Origin: Lucinisca nassula
Lineage: Eukaryota; Mollusca; Bivalvia; Lucinida; Lucinidae
Assembly (NCBI GenBank): GCA_963580285.1
Contig: OY757011.1
Coordinates: 103,488,507-103,552,506 of the forward strand
Direction of reading: 5' to 3'
DNA: 64,000 bases
A program made the position numbers and the translations under genes. A model generated the notes under the pieces. The model was given only the letters and a program-made list of their open reading frames with translations, ran no database searches and was not told where the DNA came from. Positions 21,500 through 33,129 of this stretch are shown here, in pieces (positions within the stretch are counted from its first letter, which is position 1; the number at the start of each line of letters is the position of its first letter).

Positions 21500-23480
21500 G
21501 CTGTAAAACACTGTAGCCGATAGATGGCAGCAGGCAGGCCTCGAAACAACCATGAAGAAATACGTGTCAAAATCAAGAGAGCTGAGCGAGAGGTCCTTCC
21601 TGCTGTACAACTGGAAAAGAAGGAAATTCGAATGAAAGTTAAACTGCCAGAACAGACAGTCCCAAGCATTATCATGACCACATTTGAAAATGGGAAATCG
21701 AGTGATGCTGATAGAATTGTGGGGATTGGAACTGGTCCACAGGGTATAGTTTCGACTTTGACAAAGGGTGTGCCGCCTAAGCAACAAGAATTGAAACCTA
21801 AAATGACCAGAATTAGCTCAGAGCAGACTAAGCCATCGCCAAACTCAGGAAGAAAGTCAGTTGTAGAGCATGCTGAGAAGACTGCTATAATGGAGAAAAC
21901 AGAAGACTTGATGGAATACTTCCAAGACCAAGAAAAGACACAAGCTCTACCAAAAAGGTCTGCTTCAAGATCTAAACCAAGAACTCCAAGCCCTAGTCCA
22001 GTAAGACAAAGCATTGGTTTAGATCATCTTGATAATCTAGTAAGATTAATGGAACAGTTAAGAAATTTAAGAGATGAGAATTTAAAATTGAAGAATAAGT
22101 GTGAGTACTTGGAAAGCACAAAAACGCTTCTTCAGGCTAAAAGCAGTTTAGAAGATGAAGATGTCTTCTTAACCTTTAAATCCAATTCTTTACCTCGCCC
22201 AAAGAAATCAAATACAAGTTCACAAAAATCAACACAATCAGAAGGAAGTCAGATTCGTGTTAGACCTCGATTACCGAGCGCTGAGGATGCAATGTGTATT
22301 GAAATGGATTATGATTCTGATAATTCTGTTAAAAAAACTAGATTGGGAGGGCTTTATAAACGTAGTTTCTCTACAGGATCTCTTGAAGTTCCCTCTGATA
22401 TAATGGAACAGTCTGGGGAGGATGATTTAGGGTCTGTGATTCTATCTGAATCATATCAAGATCAAGTTCAGCTTGGTTTACAGATGCCCAAATCTCAGGA
22501 TGCCAAAAGAAAATCTAAATTTTCTAAATGGGCAAAAGTCAAAAAGGTGCTTAAATCTCAACAGTTATCAGAAAATATAAGTTCAGGTATAAAAACAATC
22601 AAAGAATTAGGAAAAGGGGGTTACTTTAAATATGGTTCTGTTAGCAGTCGTGAACTTGCTGTACCTTTAGCTGCTGAGAGTAAGTCCCTGGACAGTGGTG
22701 TTGGTAGTGGAATGGACACAGAAACCCAAGAGAGTGTTCGTAAGTCAACATCTTCAGGAGAACCACCTAGTCCAACTGCCAAGTTCTCAGAGCGCCACAT
22801 TGATGTTCCAACACCAAACATTGATGATGACTGTATGGGAATATGGCTAGGACCACCAGAGTGGCTTGAAAAAGAAAGAGAAAGAGAACAAGAAGAGTTA
22901 CTGAGACAAAGTGTAACAACTTTAAGTGAGTCTCCAAAAAGCGAGTCAGACATAATTGCAAAATCAGTAAGTGAACTAGGTCAGATGATGGATGAAAGAC
23001 ATCTTCATACCCCTCTGCCCCGCAGACAGTCAAGTCCTATGTTTACAGATGGTGATGAGGAACATTTAGAGTCTGGTGAACTTCATCGCACCTGTAGTTA
23101 TACAGAGGATGAAGAACTATTTCACAAAGTGGATAAAGAAAAGAAATTACATAAAACACCATGGGGAAGGATGAAACATATAATGCACACAGGTAGAAAA
23201 GATAGTGTTAAAAAGAAGCACAGAAAAGGGAAAGATTCTGAGTTTCCATTTGAGGAAGTTTCTGAAATTGATATAGAAGGATATGAAGCAGAAATAAAAC
23301 CAGTTCATGAAGAGTATTTAGAAGGACCTGTGAGCAGGTCCACTCCAAAATCATCACCTATTGTGTATCGTCAAAAGCACAGGGATAAAAGTTCCAGTAA
23401 TTCACCACCTGGCAAAGGGAAGGCTTTGTCTTCAAAAGTTCCGTCTTCAGGAGGAAGTGTTGATGTCTCAGCCCTTCTAG
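21500..23480 (+). CDS. Large coding exon of an unrecognised coiled-coil, charged protein
   Basis: A single exon with an ATG at 21524 and about 652 codons, ending at a GTGAGT donor (23481) in phase 1. The acceptor is probably CTTGCAG at 21499, behind a T-rich tract. An in-frame TAG lies just before the ATG, so either the ATG is the true start after a short untranslated part, or a later AG (21530, 21533 or 21537) is used and the exon is internal. Seen in the product: a basic N-terminus; a Ser/Pro-rich stretch (SRSKPRTPSPSP) before a coiled coil at residues about 165-205; a conserved-looking FSKWAKVKKVLKS near 330; an acidic-basic helix with PEWLEKEREREQEELL near 445; and a basic PWGRMKHIMHT..VKKKHRKGK block near 545-570. 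No catalytic domain, signal peptide or membrane segment. Codon use and lack of stops make coding status firm. A scaffold or cytoskeletal role is only a guess from composition. The repeat-rich flanks are probably introns. Confidence 0.85.
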
Positions 23481-24477
23481 GTGAGTTTTGAATTCCTACT
23501 AACTTGTTTAAGCATTGATACAGACATCCAAAGTTTCTGTTTGAAACTATGATTTTCCAGTAAAATTCCTATATTCAGACCGCCTTTGGGAATTTTCAAA
23601 AGTGGTCTTTGAGACCACTTTTGAACAGTCCCAAAGATGATCTCATAATAGATGAAAATGAATGTGGGCAAAAAGAAGACTAGCTGAAACATTTGAAATG
23701 TGTTTTTACAGTAGAATTAGTCTTGCTTGTAGCTGGTCTTAATAGTGGATTACACCTCATAAGTTGCATGTCTCAGCAAAAATGAAAGATTGTAATTGGC
23801 CTAATGATTATGAGCAATGACTCTCACCATTTCTGCTAAGGGAATGTCAGGTGCTCAGATTTTCTCCTACCTGTAATAAAGAATTTGTTGCAAAGTATTA
23901 GAACCAAACAGAACTGTCTGATATTTGCTAACAGACCTTTGCTAATTTGGTGTTATAATATCCGATAGGATACTTGCACTACAGCGAGGTTGTGGACATA
24001 GCAGTTTTGTTAGATTACTTTCCCTTGATCTGCCATGTTGGGGTCACCTGACAGGTTTCTGTGAACAAATTTATTCAATTTTACCCAAACTAGCCCTAAG
24101 TGATTAAAACACTATTTGAGGGAACAAGATGTGACTAAGATTGTTCTAAAGGGTCATAAGAATAAAATAGTCAAGGTTTAATCATAATTTTCCAATAGAC
24201 AAGAAAGTCTTTATACAGAGAGTACATTAAAATTCTGTTGGAATTAAGCCTCAGTGTCTCCAGCAAGAAAGATAACTCAAGGTGTGTGATGTCATCAGCA
24301 ACCTTTTAATTGAGTTTAGGGCCCTTTTTAGCTTAACAAACTTGGTGGCAAATGTCCAACACAGTGGGTTTTTTTTGCAGGACAAAAATGTGACTGATTG
24401 ATTGAAGATTTAACATAATGTAAACTAATGACTTCATGCCCAGTTGTTCAAAAGCTGCTTATGAACAACTGGGCACG
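23481..24477 (+). other. Probable intron with a small hairpin repeat
   Basis: Begins with the GTGAGT donor. A hairpin repeat at about 23578-23640 (AAAGTGGTCTTTGAGACCACTTTTG) shares CACTTTTGAACAGTCCCAAAG with 57325-57350. A second short palindrome lies at 24438-24474 (GCCCAGTTGTTCA..TGAACAACTGGGC). No exon could be identified. Confidence 0.45.
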
Positions 24478-24695
24478 GATTAACTCAATTCATACAGGAA
24501 GCTCCTAAACAGTACATTGGCAAACAGTGCAGGCCCTGATCAGATGCCGCAGAATGCGGCATCTGATCAGGGCCTTCACTGTTTTCAAAATGTACGGACA
24601 TTTTCTAAATAAAATGAGAAAATTATAGCCAATTTTGAAATGGACTTCTGTCATAATATAAAGAGGGGAGATTCGATTCAGTACAAAGTGGGTTA
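24478..24695 (-). mobile_element. TTAA-type MITE, family B
   Basis: Left TTAACTCAATTCATACAGG (diverged), right CAGTACAAAGTGGGTTAA. Clean core: GGCAAACAGTGCAGGCCCTG, ATCAGATGCCGCAGAATGCG, return arm to CACTGTTTTC. Confidence 0.75.
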
Positions 24696-25670
24696 ATGGA
24701 GAAAGGAAAAATGAAAGAGAGCTGAAAGGAAGTAAGAGAACGGAAAGGTAAAGTCTGGCAAAGTATATACAAGTTTAGAAACATTTGGCAGTTGTTCATA
24801 ATGTGATGATGATTTTGATATAAAGGTATCTTATCACTTAATGAACAAGGGAACAAGTCTTGGATGCTGAAGAGAAAAGGAACCTTGCCGAAATTCAGAG
24901 TTTCAGAATAGCTTTCACTTTTTCAGCAATTATTTTGCTGTAAAAATTTTCATCTGACAAAAGCACATTGCCTGCTGGCGCAGTCAGATACACATTTCAA
25001 TCCCCCTACCGAATAGTTTCGGGGGACAAAGCAATCAGCCTGGCGTCCGTCCATCCATCCGCAGAGACAACCTTGTGATCACCATACCCTTTGAGATTTA
25101 TTGATGGGACTTGGTATAGTTATACATGAGGTCAAGATGACATGCAATGAGCAAGAACCACAACTCTGAATGCCATGGTATTTTAGTTATATCCTCTGAC
25201 AATTTAATCTTGTGATTGTCATAAGTCTTTGACCGCATAATTTATGCAAATTATGTCTTGCCAATATTAGCAGCAATGTAATTGAGGGCTAGCTGCTGTG
25301 TTTTATTTCTAGTGCTCTTTCTGCATTTGTAAAATCTTCTGAATGCCATATTGGCTTTGCCATCTCTTCGGGTTGTTTAGGAATTGTGGGTAGACTATAT
25401 TTGATTCTGATACCTCAAGCATATGATGTATCCAGCATACAAAGTATGTCAAGAGATAATAATATGTCAGACATGTTAATGTCCATTTGTTTGTCTGTCT
25501 GTCCATAATTCTGTCTGTAGACATGTTAAAGTTTTGCATTAAAGTTTTGGATGTTCAATAAGCAAGACTCCTTGATAGAAGTTTATATTTAGCATTATTA
25601 TAATGCACTTGTCACATCTCATATAATGAAAATGTTTTTGCTTTTTATGGTCATTACTCCTATATTGTAA
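24696..25670. other. Probable intronic sequence with a tandem-array fragment
   Basis: A Helentron-like body fragment around 25010-25230 has GGCGTCCGTCCATCCATCCG and AGCAAGAACCACAACTCTG, similar in style to the array at 37.1-38.4 kb. The remainder shows no gene or repeat boundary. Confidence 0.4.
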
Positions 25671-25677
25671 TCAATAC

Positions 25678-26250
25678 ACCGTAAAATCTCTATTAGAAGT
25701 CCATGCTCTAATAAACGCCCACCCCCGATTGGGATGTTAAAAATGGCATTTTTTTTTAGCAATTCTCAGAAAAATACCAGCCTCTAATAAACGTCCACTC
25801 GAAAAACAAAAACAAAAAAAAAAAAAACGACAAAGAAAAGATCGAACCTTATGCTGAAAGTTTCCGAATTTGTTGCTTGATAGTCGAACACATAAGTTGT
25901 TTTTTCTCTCGTGGTCCAAAAAGGGTCGGAAATTAAATATGTTAAACAAAATGACTTTTACTTGTTTGCCATGTTTGACACGAAATGATAAAAACATTAA
26001 TGACATTCGCTTTAGTGAAGAAAGAGGGGGGGGGGGGGGGGGGGACTACTATTCTATTCTAAGACACAGCCATTGTATCCCCAGTCATTTTATGAGAAAC
26101 AAGATGGCAGCCATAAGAAAGAAACTGAGTGTTTTGGACCATCACATGCGAGTTGCAGGTTTCTCTGGCCTCTAATAAACGCCCACCCCACTCTTCAGGA
26201 AAGGTAATGATTCTAATAAACGCCCGGGTGTCTATTAGAGATTTTATGGC
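25678..26250. mobile_element. Non-autonomous DNA element with AAAATCTCTATTAGA ends
   Basis: Left ACACCGTAAAATCTCTATTAG and right CTATTAGAGATTTTATGGCA are inverted. Subterminal CTAATAAACGCCCACCCC repeats occur on both sides. A 19-base G run is at 26026-26044. A partial relative sits at 56122-56230. Superfamily not certain; the ends resemble pogo-type elements. Confidence 0.6.
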
Positions 26251-26295
26251 ATTTGACCTATCCTGCTGTTGTCCACACGACTACCACTGACCACT

Positions 26296-26646
26296 ATTAC
26301 GCAAACATGACTGTACAAATACATTGCCACCTTTATCGCCGAAAAAATGAAAATTTTATGATGAAAAATTGTGATATTTTCCTTATTTCTGCTCAAAATA
26401 TAGATTGTGGGCACTCTTTGGAACCGCCTCATTGAGGCAGTTCTAACGTGTACCTACAATCTATTTTGCTCAAAATATAGATTTTGGGCACTCTTTGGAA
26501 CCGCCTCATCGTTCTAACGAGTACCCACAATCTATATTTTAGATCAGAAATAAGAAAAATAAGGTATACCCCCGGAAACCCCTGTTTTACTATATAAAAG
26601 TGGGGTTCAAGGGGATCAAAATTATATAGGCGTGTTTTCGTGATGA
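26296..26646. mobile_element. GCCTC-core MITE (family G), core duplicated
   Basis: Ends ATTACGCAAACATGACTGTA and TATATAGGCGTGTTTTCGTGAT. The GGGCACTCTTTGGAACCGCC arm appears twice (about 26408 and 26487), giving two partial palindromes in one element. Confidence 0.75.
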
Positions 26647-26652
26647 ATATAC

Positions 26653-26880
26653 TAACCCATTGCAGGGGGGAAACCCCTTAAGAGGTACCTTGGCAAACAG
26701 TGCATGCCCATATCAGATGCCGCAGAATGCAGCATTTGATCAGGGCCTGCACTATTTGCTAACAGAATTTACTGTCAAAAATTGAATAAAAACAAAAAAT
26801 CGGCTTACCACCTCGTATTTGGCAAATGGACTTCTCCAACATATAGCAATGGAAGTGTCCACTAGTATACAATGGGTTAA
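26653..26880. mobile_element. TTAA-type MITE, family C
   Basis: Starts CTAACCCATTGCAGGGGGG (first T mutated) and ends AGTATACAATGGGTTAA. Core: GGCAAACAGTGCATGCCCAT, ATCAGATGCCGCAGAATGC, then CTGATCAGGG-type return. Confidence 0.75.
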
Positions 26881-26905
26881 ACCAATAGAGGTTTGTGTAC
26901 TGTTT

Positions 26906-28936
26906 TTAGCTTGCCTGAGCACGGTGAGCTATTGTGATTGGTCAATGTCCGTCGTGTGGCATCAACAATTTGCTTTAAATGTTAACTGGACCTCCTTAAA
27001 CCCTTGAGCCAATTTCAATTAAACTTCATAGGAATATTGCTTAGGTGACCCTATACAAAAATAGCTAAAATCGTTTTGCTCCGCTGAGTAAAATGGCCGC
27101 CAGAGCTAAAAAAAGAAAAATCTTTGAACGACAACTCCTCCTGTACCCTTGGGCCATATTAATTCAAACTTCATAGGAATGTTGCTTAGGTGACCCTCTA
27201 CTAAAATAGCAAAAATGGTTCTGCTCCCGTTAGCAAAATGGCCACCAGAGCTAAAAATAGAAAAATGTCGTAAATTTGCTTCAAACACAAAATCCACAGG
27301 AATGTTGCCCAGGTGACTGCCTACCAGAATAGCTAAAATCTTACGCTGTGAGAAACAAGTTGGTTGCTAGAGCTAAAAACAGAAAAAATCTTTAAACGAC
27401 AACTCCTCCTGTACCCTTGGGCCAATTTCATTAAAACTTCATAGGAATATTGCTTAGGTGACCCTCTGCCCAAATAGCTGAAACGGTTATGCTCTGATGA
27501 GCAAAATGGCCGCCATAGCTAAAAATAGAAAAAAATTGTAAATTTGCTTCAAACACAAACTCCTCCTTAACCCTTGGGCCAATTTGATTAAAACTTCACA
27601 GGAATGTTATGTAGGTGACTCCCTACAAAACTAGCTAAAATCATTCCGCTCTGACTAACAAGATGGCTGCCAAAGCTAAAAATAGAAAAAAAATCTTCAA
27701 ACGACAACTCCTCCTGTACGTACCCTTGGGCCAATTTCATTCAGACTTCATAGGAATGTTGCTTAGATGACCCTCTACCAAAATAGCTATAACGATTTTG
27801 CTCTGATGAGCAAAATGGCCACCATAGCTAAAGATAGAAAAACATTGTAAATTTGCTTCAAATGCGAACTCCTAAACCCTTGGGCCAATTTGATTTAAAG
27901 TTCACAGGAATGTTACTCAGGTGACTCCCTACCAAAATAGCTAAAATCATTCCACTCTGACAAACAAGATGGCCACCAGAGCTCAAAATAGAAAACGATC
28001 TTCAAACGACAACTCCTCCTGTAACCTTGGGCCAATTTCATTCAAACTTCATAGGAATGTTGCTTGGATGACTGTCTACCAAAATAGCTAAAATGATCCT
28101 GCTCCGATGAACAAAATGGCCACCAGAGCTAAAAATAAAAAAACATCGTAAATTTGCTTCAAACGCGAACTTCTCCTAAAGCGTTTGGCCAATTTGATTT
28201 AAACTTCACAGGAATGTTGCCTAGGTGACTCCCTACCAAAATAGTTAAAATCATTCGTCTCTGACAAACAAGATGGCCACCAGAGCTAAAAATAGAAAAA
28301 GATCTTCAAACAACAACTCCTCCTGTACCCTTGGGCCAATTTCGTTCAAACTTCATAGGAATGTTGCTTGGAAGACTCTCTTCCAAAATAGCTAAAATGA
28401 TCCTGCTCCGATGAACAAAATGGCCACCAGAGCTAAAAATAAAAAAAACATCGTAAATTTACTTCAAACGCGAACTTCTCCTAAAGCCTTTGGCCAATTT
28501 GATTTAAACTTCACAGGAATGTTGCCTAGGTGACTCCCTACCAAAATAGTTAAAATCATTCGTCTCTGATAAAGAAGATGGCCACCAGAGCTAAAAAATA
28601 GAAAAAAAAAACAACTTCAAACGACAAATCCTCCTGTAACCTTGGACCAATTTCATTCATTCTTCATTGGAATGTTGCTTAGATGACCCTCTACCAAAAT
28701 AGCAAAAACAATCCCACTCTGATGAACAATATGGCCACCATAGCTAAAAATAGAAAAACATGGTAAATTTGCTTCAAATGCGAACTCTTCCTAATTGATT
28801 CAAACTTCATGCCTAGGTGACACCCTACCAAAATAGCTAAGATCGTTCCACACTGATGAACAGCAGAGCTAAAAATAGAATGTACTAGAGACAGTGACAT
28901 TCAGTGAGCGAATCAGGGCCCTCTGGGTCCTCTTGT
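26906..28936 (+). mobile_element. Helentron-like element with dimeric tandem array
   Basis: Begins TTAGCTTGCCTGAGCACGG with an AGCTCACC-type hairpin relic and ends CAGTGAGCG..AGGGCCCTCTGGGTCCTCTTGT. In between are about 13 monomers of roughly 150 bp marked by GGCCACCAGAGCTAAAAATAG. Two monomer types alternate, one with AACGACAACTCCTCCTGTAC and one with AATTTGCTTCAAACGCGAAC. No coding frame. Confidence 0.7.
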
Positions 28937-28997
28937 ATAGACAAAGCACAACGAAAATAATTTAACATTCTGCAAATACTGGAAAGTGTTTTTCTAG

Positions 28998-29170
28998 ATT
29001 AAACCCTTTTCCTCCTGAATAAATTAATTTACCCACACCCATTTCAATTTTTTTAATTTAATGTATTCATAAATGATAAACATTGTAGATCCTGATCAGA
29101 TGGCTTTTTCTGAAGCCATCTGGAAGCCATCTCATCTGCAGTGGTTGCAAAGGTAGGGTTGTTTTGTTCA
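28998..29170. mobile_element. Family A MITE, degraded
   Basis: Retains AAACCCTTTTCCTCCTGAAT, ACATTGTAGATCCTGATCAG and a duplicated GAAGCCATCTGGAAGCCATC. The right terminus is not clear. Confidence 0.5.
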
Positions 29171-29251
29171 ACGGGTCAATTGGTTACACCATATGTGCCT
29201 AGGGGCCCATTATTGGATGTTAACAAACAATGAAGAAGACCTAGCTCAGAT

Positions 29252-29550
29252 TGTTTGTTTGATTTGAGGTTTAACGTCCCCGTCAACACTGTAAAGGTCA
29301 TTTTGGAGACGTTGCTTCCAATTTTGTGGGACTTTTACCCGACATTGAGATGAAATGACATCTCAAGCCCTGTCGCCCAATGAAACCAATAGGGTTTATT
29401 AGCATGGACGGTCCGCCTCGCACCCTCGTTCCTGGACAGGCTTAGATCCTCTAAGCGGTTTACTAGTACTAGTGTGCGGGCCGGATTCAGCTCTGCGTGG
29501 AAGCATCATGCAGCCCATATATTTCTTCAAGCCCCTATGGGTGGGGGCTT
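29252..29550 (-). mobile_element. SINE-A copy with clear target-site duplication
   Basis: ACCTAGCTCAGAT is present at 29239-29251 and 29551-29563. The tail faces left (TGTTTGTTTGATTTGAGG on plus); head at the right (GCCCCTATGGGTGGGGGC). Confidence 0.85.
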
Positions 29551-29606
29551 ACCTAGCTCAGATGCCACAGTATGTAATGTCTGATCAGGCTTAAACTACA
29601 AGAATT

Positions 29607-29813
29607 TAACCCTTGCTGAATATTCAGTTTAGCTACACCCATTTCTTACTTTCAACCAATCAGATTACTTGATTTAATTAATTCCTACAAATTCATAAAC
29701 TGAATGTCAAACAGTGTAGATCCTGATCAGATGGCTTCTACAGAAGCCATCTGATCTGGATCTACACTGTTTGCAAAGATAGGGGTTGTCGTGAACAGCA
29801 AGATAAGGGTTAA
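29607..29813 (+). mobile_element. TTAA-type MITE, family A
   Basis: TTAACCCTTGCTGAATATTC at the left, ACAGCAAGATAAGGGTTAA at the right. Perfect core: CAAACAGTGTAGATCCTGAT, CAGATGGCTTCTACAGAAG, return to ACACTGTTTG. Confidence 0.8.
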
Positions 29814-29902
29814 GAGTTAAACTGTCAAAGCCTTTGTTCAAGATCATTTTTTAAGCCTACACACAGAGGCAATCAGGCATCAATGCTGTCAGTGCTTTGA
29901 TT

Positions 29903-30202
29903 TCACAATTTGATTTAGGTTTAACGTCCCTGTCAACACTATAGAGGTCATTTTGGAGATGTTGCTTCCCATTTTGTGGGACTTTTACCCGACATAGAGA
30001 TGAAATGACATCTCAAGCCCTGTCATCCAATGAACCCATTAGGGTTTATAGGCATGAATGGTCTGACTCGCACCGCTTTGCCTGGGCAGGCTTAGATCCT
30101 CAAAACTGTTTACCAGTACTTGTGTGGGGTCGGTTTCAGCTCTACATGGAAGCATCATGCAGCCCATGTATTTCTTCAAGCCCCGATGGGCGGGGGCCGG
30201 TT
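29903..30202 (-). mobile_element. SINE-A copy
   Basis: Contains all family blocks from AATTTGATTTAGGTTTAACG to GCCCCGATGGGCGGGGGCC; tail lightly shortened. Confidence 0.8.
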
Positions 30203-30309
30203 ACATCCAGGTTATATTCAAGTGTTACATTGGATGGAAAAGAGGTTTCTGTTGTCTTGTATCATTATTCCAGCTAAGGTTGTTCAAGGATAAGTTTATT
30301 TATTTCTCA

Positions 30310-30400
30310 ATAAAAACCTAGGTTGTGGGTTCTTGTTAGAGTCACCTCCACAAGTACCCACAACCCAAGTTTCTGAAGTGAAATAAGAAAAATTATCCCA
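30310..30400. mobile_element. Family G MITE fragment
   Basis: CCTAGGTTGTGGGTTCTTG..AGTCACCTCCACAAGTACCC then AAATAAGAAAAATTA; core mostly deleted. Confidence 0.5.
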
Positions 30401-30439
30401 TAATAATCCTTGTTTTTCTTCCCTATCTCTGGAGTTACC

Positions 30440-30690
30440 ATAAAATAAGTATTGGAACAGATAGGCCTTAGCAAACAGTGCAGACCAAGATCAGACTGCT
30501 CCTAAAGGAGCAGTCTGATCAGGGTCTACACTGTTTGCCATTCCATTTGCACCTTTTGGACTCCTTTCATGATCATGAAACAAAATTTGTTAAAATTTAA
30601 GGAGACAGCAAGGAGAATGACAGCAAGTCGTCAAGGTGTCCGAATTTTTTGGATGTTTATGGTATTTTGTATGGTGCTCTTCCACAGGTA
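30440..30690. mobile_element. GATCAG-core repeat with GGAGCAGTC arms
   Basis: AGCAAACAGTGCAGACCAAG, ATCAGACTGCTCC and the return GGAGCAGTCTGATCAGGG form a near-perfect palindrome at 30473-30538. It is followed by AAGTCGTCAAGGTGTCCG, shared with the copies at 33.7, 34.2 and 43.4 kb. Confidence 0.6.
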
Positions 30691-30818
30691 AATGCTGTAA
30701 GCTTTGGATTCCTGAAATTCTTATCTTCTCCATCTAGAAGATACTGGGTTGATATACCTCTCCAGAAAATATCACTTTGCCATGTCTTAAGAGAACACAG
30801 TCTGATCTGAAGAGTGTT

Positions 30819-31143
30819 TGTTTGAGTTTGTTTGATTTGAGGTTTAAAGTCCCTGTCAACACTGTAAAGGTCATTTTGGAGAAGTTGCTTCGAATTTTGT
30901 GGGACTTTTACCCGACATTGAGATGAAATGACTTCTCAAGCCCTGCCTCCCAATGAAACCAATAGGGTTTATGAGCATGGACGGTCCGACTCCGGCGCAC
31001 CGCTTTGTCTGGGCAGGCTTAGTTCCTCTAGGCTTAGTTCCTCTAAGCGGTTTACCAGTTTTCGCGTGCGGATCTGTTTCAGCTCTACGTGGATGCATCA
31101 TGCAGCCCATCTATTTCTTCAAGCCCCGATGGGCGGGGGCCGC
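30819..31143 (-). mobile_element. SINE-A copy with small internal duplication
   Basis: The target-site duplication ATCTGAAGAGTGTT is at 30805-30818 and 31144-31157. The phrase AGGCTTAGTTCCTCT is repeated in tandem at about 31015-31045. Confidence 0.85.
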
Positions 31144-31157
31144 ATCTGAAGAGTGTT

Positions 31158-31740
31158 GACCACATGTTGTTTGTAAACATGGGAAAAGTAGCTTTAGAAA
31201 GATGAAAACTGATTTCGGTCATTCTGCACAAACTGATTTGCCAAAGAGCAAGCTTTTTCTTGATTTACCTCACATCTTACTGTATTTACCTTCAATACTC
31301 GGACGCAAAAAAGTCTTAAAGACGTGTCTGAGCAAACAGTGAAGACTCAGATCGGACTGCTCCTCAGGAGCTGTCCGATCTGAGTCTGCACTTTTTGCCA
31401 CTGAGCGAAAATCTTTGAGGCCAAAGTATATAATAAAATAATTTATGATATTTGAAGGATCATTAAAGTTTACGAAATTTTTTGGGTAAATATAGCATGT
31501 CTGTTAGATTGGGTAATGAATTTCAGAACCTGCCAAAACCATAACTTTGAGTGGATTGTGCCTTTAATTATATGTTAGAACAGAGACCTCAGAATGATGG
31601 TAACAACATTTTATATTAATGTCACACAACATTTATTATATAAGACCAAGGTCCTCTGTTTTCATTGACATACCATTTCATCATGTTTTTTGGGCAAAGA
31701 ATTGGTTTAGATAAGATCAAAACACTTGACTTGAAAGCAC
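31158..31740. other. GATCAG-core repeat remnant, otherwise unremarkable
   Basis: At about 31325-31400: GAGCAAACAGTGAAGACTCA, GATCGGACTGCTCCTCAGGA and return. It is bounded by TTCAATACTCGG and TTTTTTGGGTAAATATAG. No gene seen. Confidence 0.4.
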
Positions 31741-31744
31741 TGAC

Positions 31745-31749
31745 TCTTT

Positions 31750-31813
<64 letters not shown>

Positions 31814-32128
31814 TCATTCATTTCGCCTTAACCCCAGAAGGGGACACAGACGGTTTACATTATATACACTCCAGGTTTGCAGGATCAAAGCCTACCCAGT
31901 AATCATGTAGGTAGGGGTCTTTAACCTGCACAGGGGATGACTCGCCCTGCACAGTGGGCCTCCAGTTAACATCCCGATCCAAAGTTCAATGCTCTTAATG
32001 ACATTCATCCCTGCAAGTGATACCAATGGAGCGTGTTCGAACACCGAAACTTTATCGCCACTGCCGGGGATCGAACCGGGGGCCTCTAGCATCAGAGGCA
32101 AATGCACTAACCACTGAGCTATCACGTT
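31745..32128 (-). mobile_element. tRNA-derived SINE (SINE-D) with CTTT microsatellite tail
   Basis: The minus strand begins CGTGATAGCTCAGTGGTTAG (A box) and has GGTTCGATCCC (B box). The 3' end passes GGGGTTAAGGCG into an (AAAG)n run, read on plus as CTTT repeats at 31747-31813. Related pieces: 55925-56118 and 57239-57312. Confidence 0.8.
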
Positions 32129-32129
32129 G

Positions 32130-32840
32130 GTTACATGTTAGAACGGCCTCATTAAGGCGGTTCTAGCTATATTTTAGATCAGAAATAAGAAAAATAATGT
32201 CTACCCCTGTAAACCCCAGCAGAGCTCTAGATAAGGTTTTCAGCTAATGAGTATTTTACTCCCAGTTTTAAATTCCAATGCAGAAAATTGAAAAGTCAAT
32301 GAGTAAAGAATTAATGAATGAAACAGTTGTGCCAAAATGCTTTTTGGCCCTTTTCCGAACGGTCAATTACCGATGTGATCACACCATCAATAAGTTTTCT
32401 TACAATCTTCTGCCTGCTCATCCCTAGTGAAGTATCTAAACAATGACGCCATAGTTTCAGCGTAATTCTTCTTGAAACGTCCAGCACGGACGTTTAATTG
32501 ACGATGAGAAGCCATGTTGTTTGATTGTTTGCACTGTGGTCCAAGCTCTTACAATTCGAACAAAAAAGTTGATAAGGGGTTAAATGAAACGGATTATAGC
32601 GTGTTCGATTAGCAAATACTGCAATTCCGGTTACGTCCAATAAAAACCGGGATTGCGTACCAGCCATATTTCGGTACGTTTTCTTACGTTCGGGTTTCAT
32701 TTCTAATGCGTTTTTTGCCTAAAAAATATGCTTGAAAACGCATTACGCACGCTTGTCTAGGGCTCTGCCCCAGTTTTACTATATAAAAGTGGGGTTTAAG
32801 GGTGTCAATTTTATATAGGTGTGTTTGTTGATCCTAGTTT
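32130..32840. mobile_element. Family G MITE split by a hAT-like element
   Basis: The left part has GTTAGAACGGCCTCATTAAG and GATCAGAAATAAGAAAAATA, ending GTAAACCCCAG (32219). The right part resumes CCCCAGTTTTACTATATAAA and ends TTTATATAGGTGTGTTTG. Confidence 0.65.
32220..32767. mobile_element. 548-bp hAT-like non-autonomous element
   Basis: The ends CAGAGCTCTAGATAAG and CTTGTCTAGGGCTCTG match as inverted repeats at 14 of 16 positions. The CAGAG start is usual for hAT elements. CCCCAG is duplicated at 32214-32219 and 32768-32773 (6 bp visible; hAT elements normally make 8). The minus-strand frame at 32494-32700 is not a recognisable transposase. Confidence 0.6.
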
Positions 32841-33129
32841 TCGTGATAACCCAAATGTTGATCGTAGTATCCAGCTACCTAAATGAAAGTCAAATTTGGC
32901 CCTCATAGATTCTGCATAGCCTTCAGTGGAATTCTTACACTTAAAAAGAAATGAAGAGAAAAGAAATTACTTTAAAAATGCTGTCTTCTACTTGTGATTG
33001 GCACTTTAACAATATACCGTTTAATGGTCTTTGAAAAAGAAGGCACACCTTGTACACAAATAATTAAATAAATAATGAAAGAAAATAAAAAAAAAACTGA
33101 TAAACAAATTATCAGCTGAATGAATCAAT

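Noticed and set aside
24700..24755. Possible small exon (open Lys/Glu-rich frame before a GTAAAG donor)
   Set aside because: It sits immediately after the end of a family B MITE with no acceptor, and phases do not connect it to the large exon.
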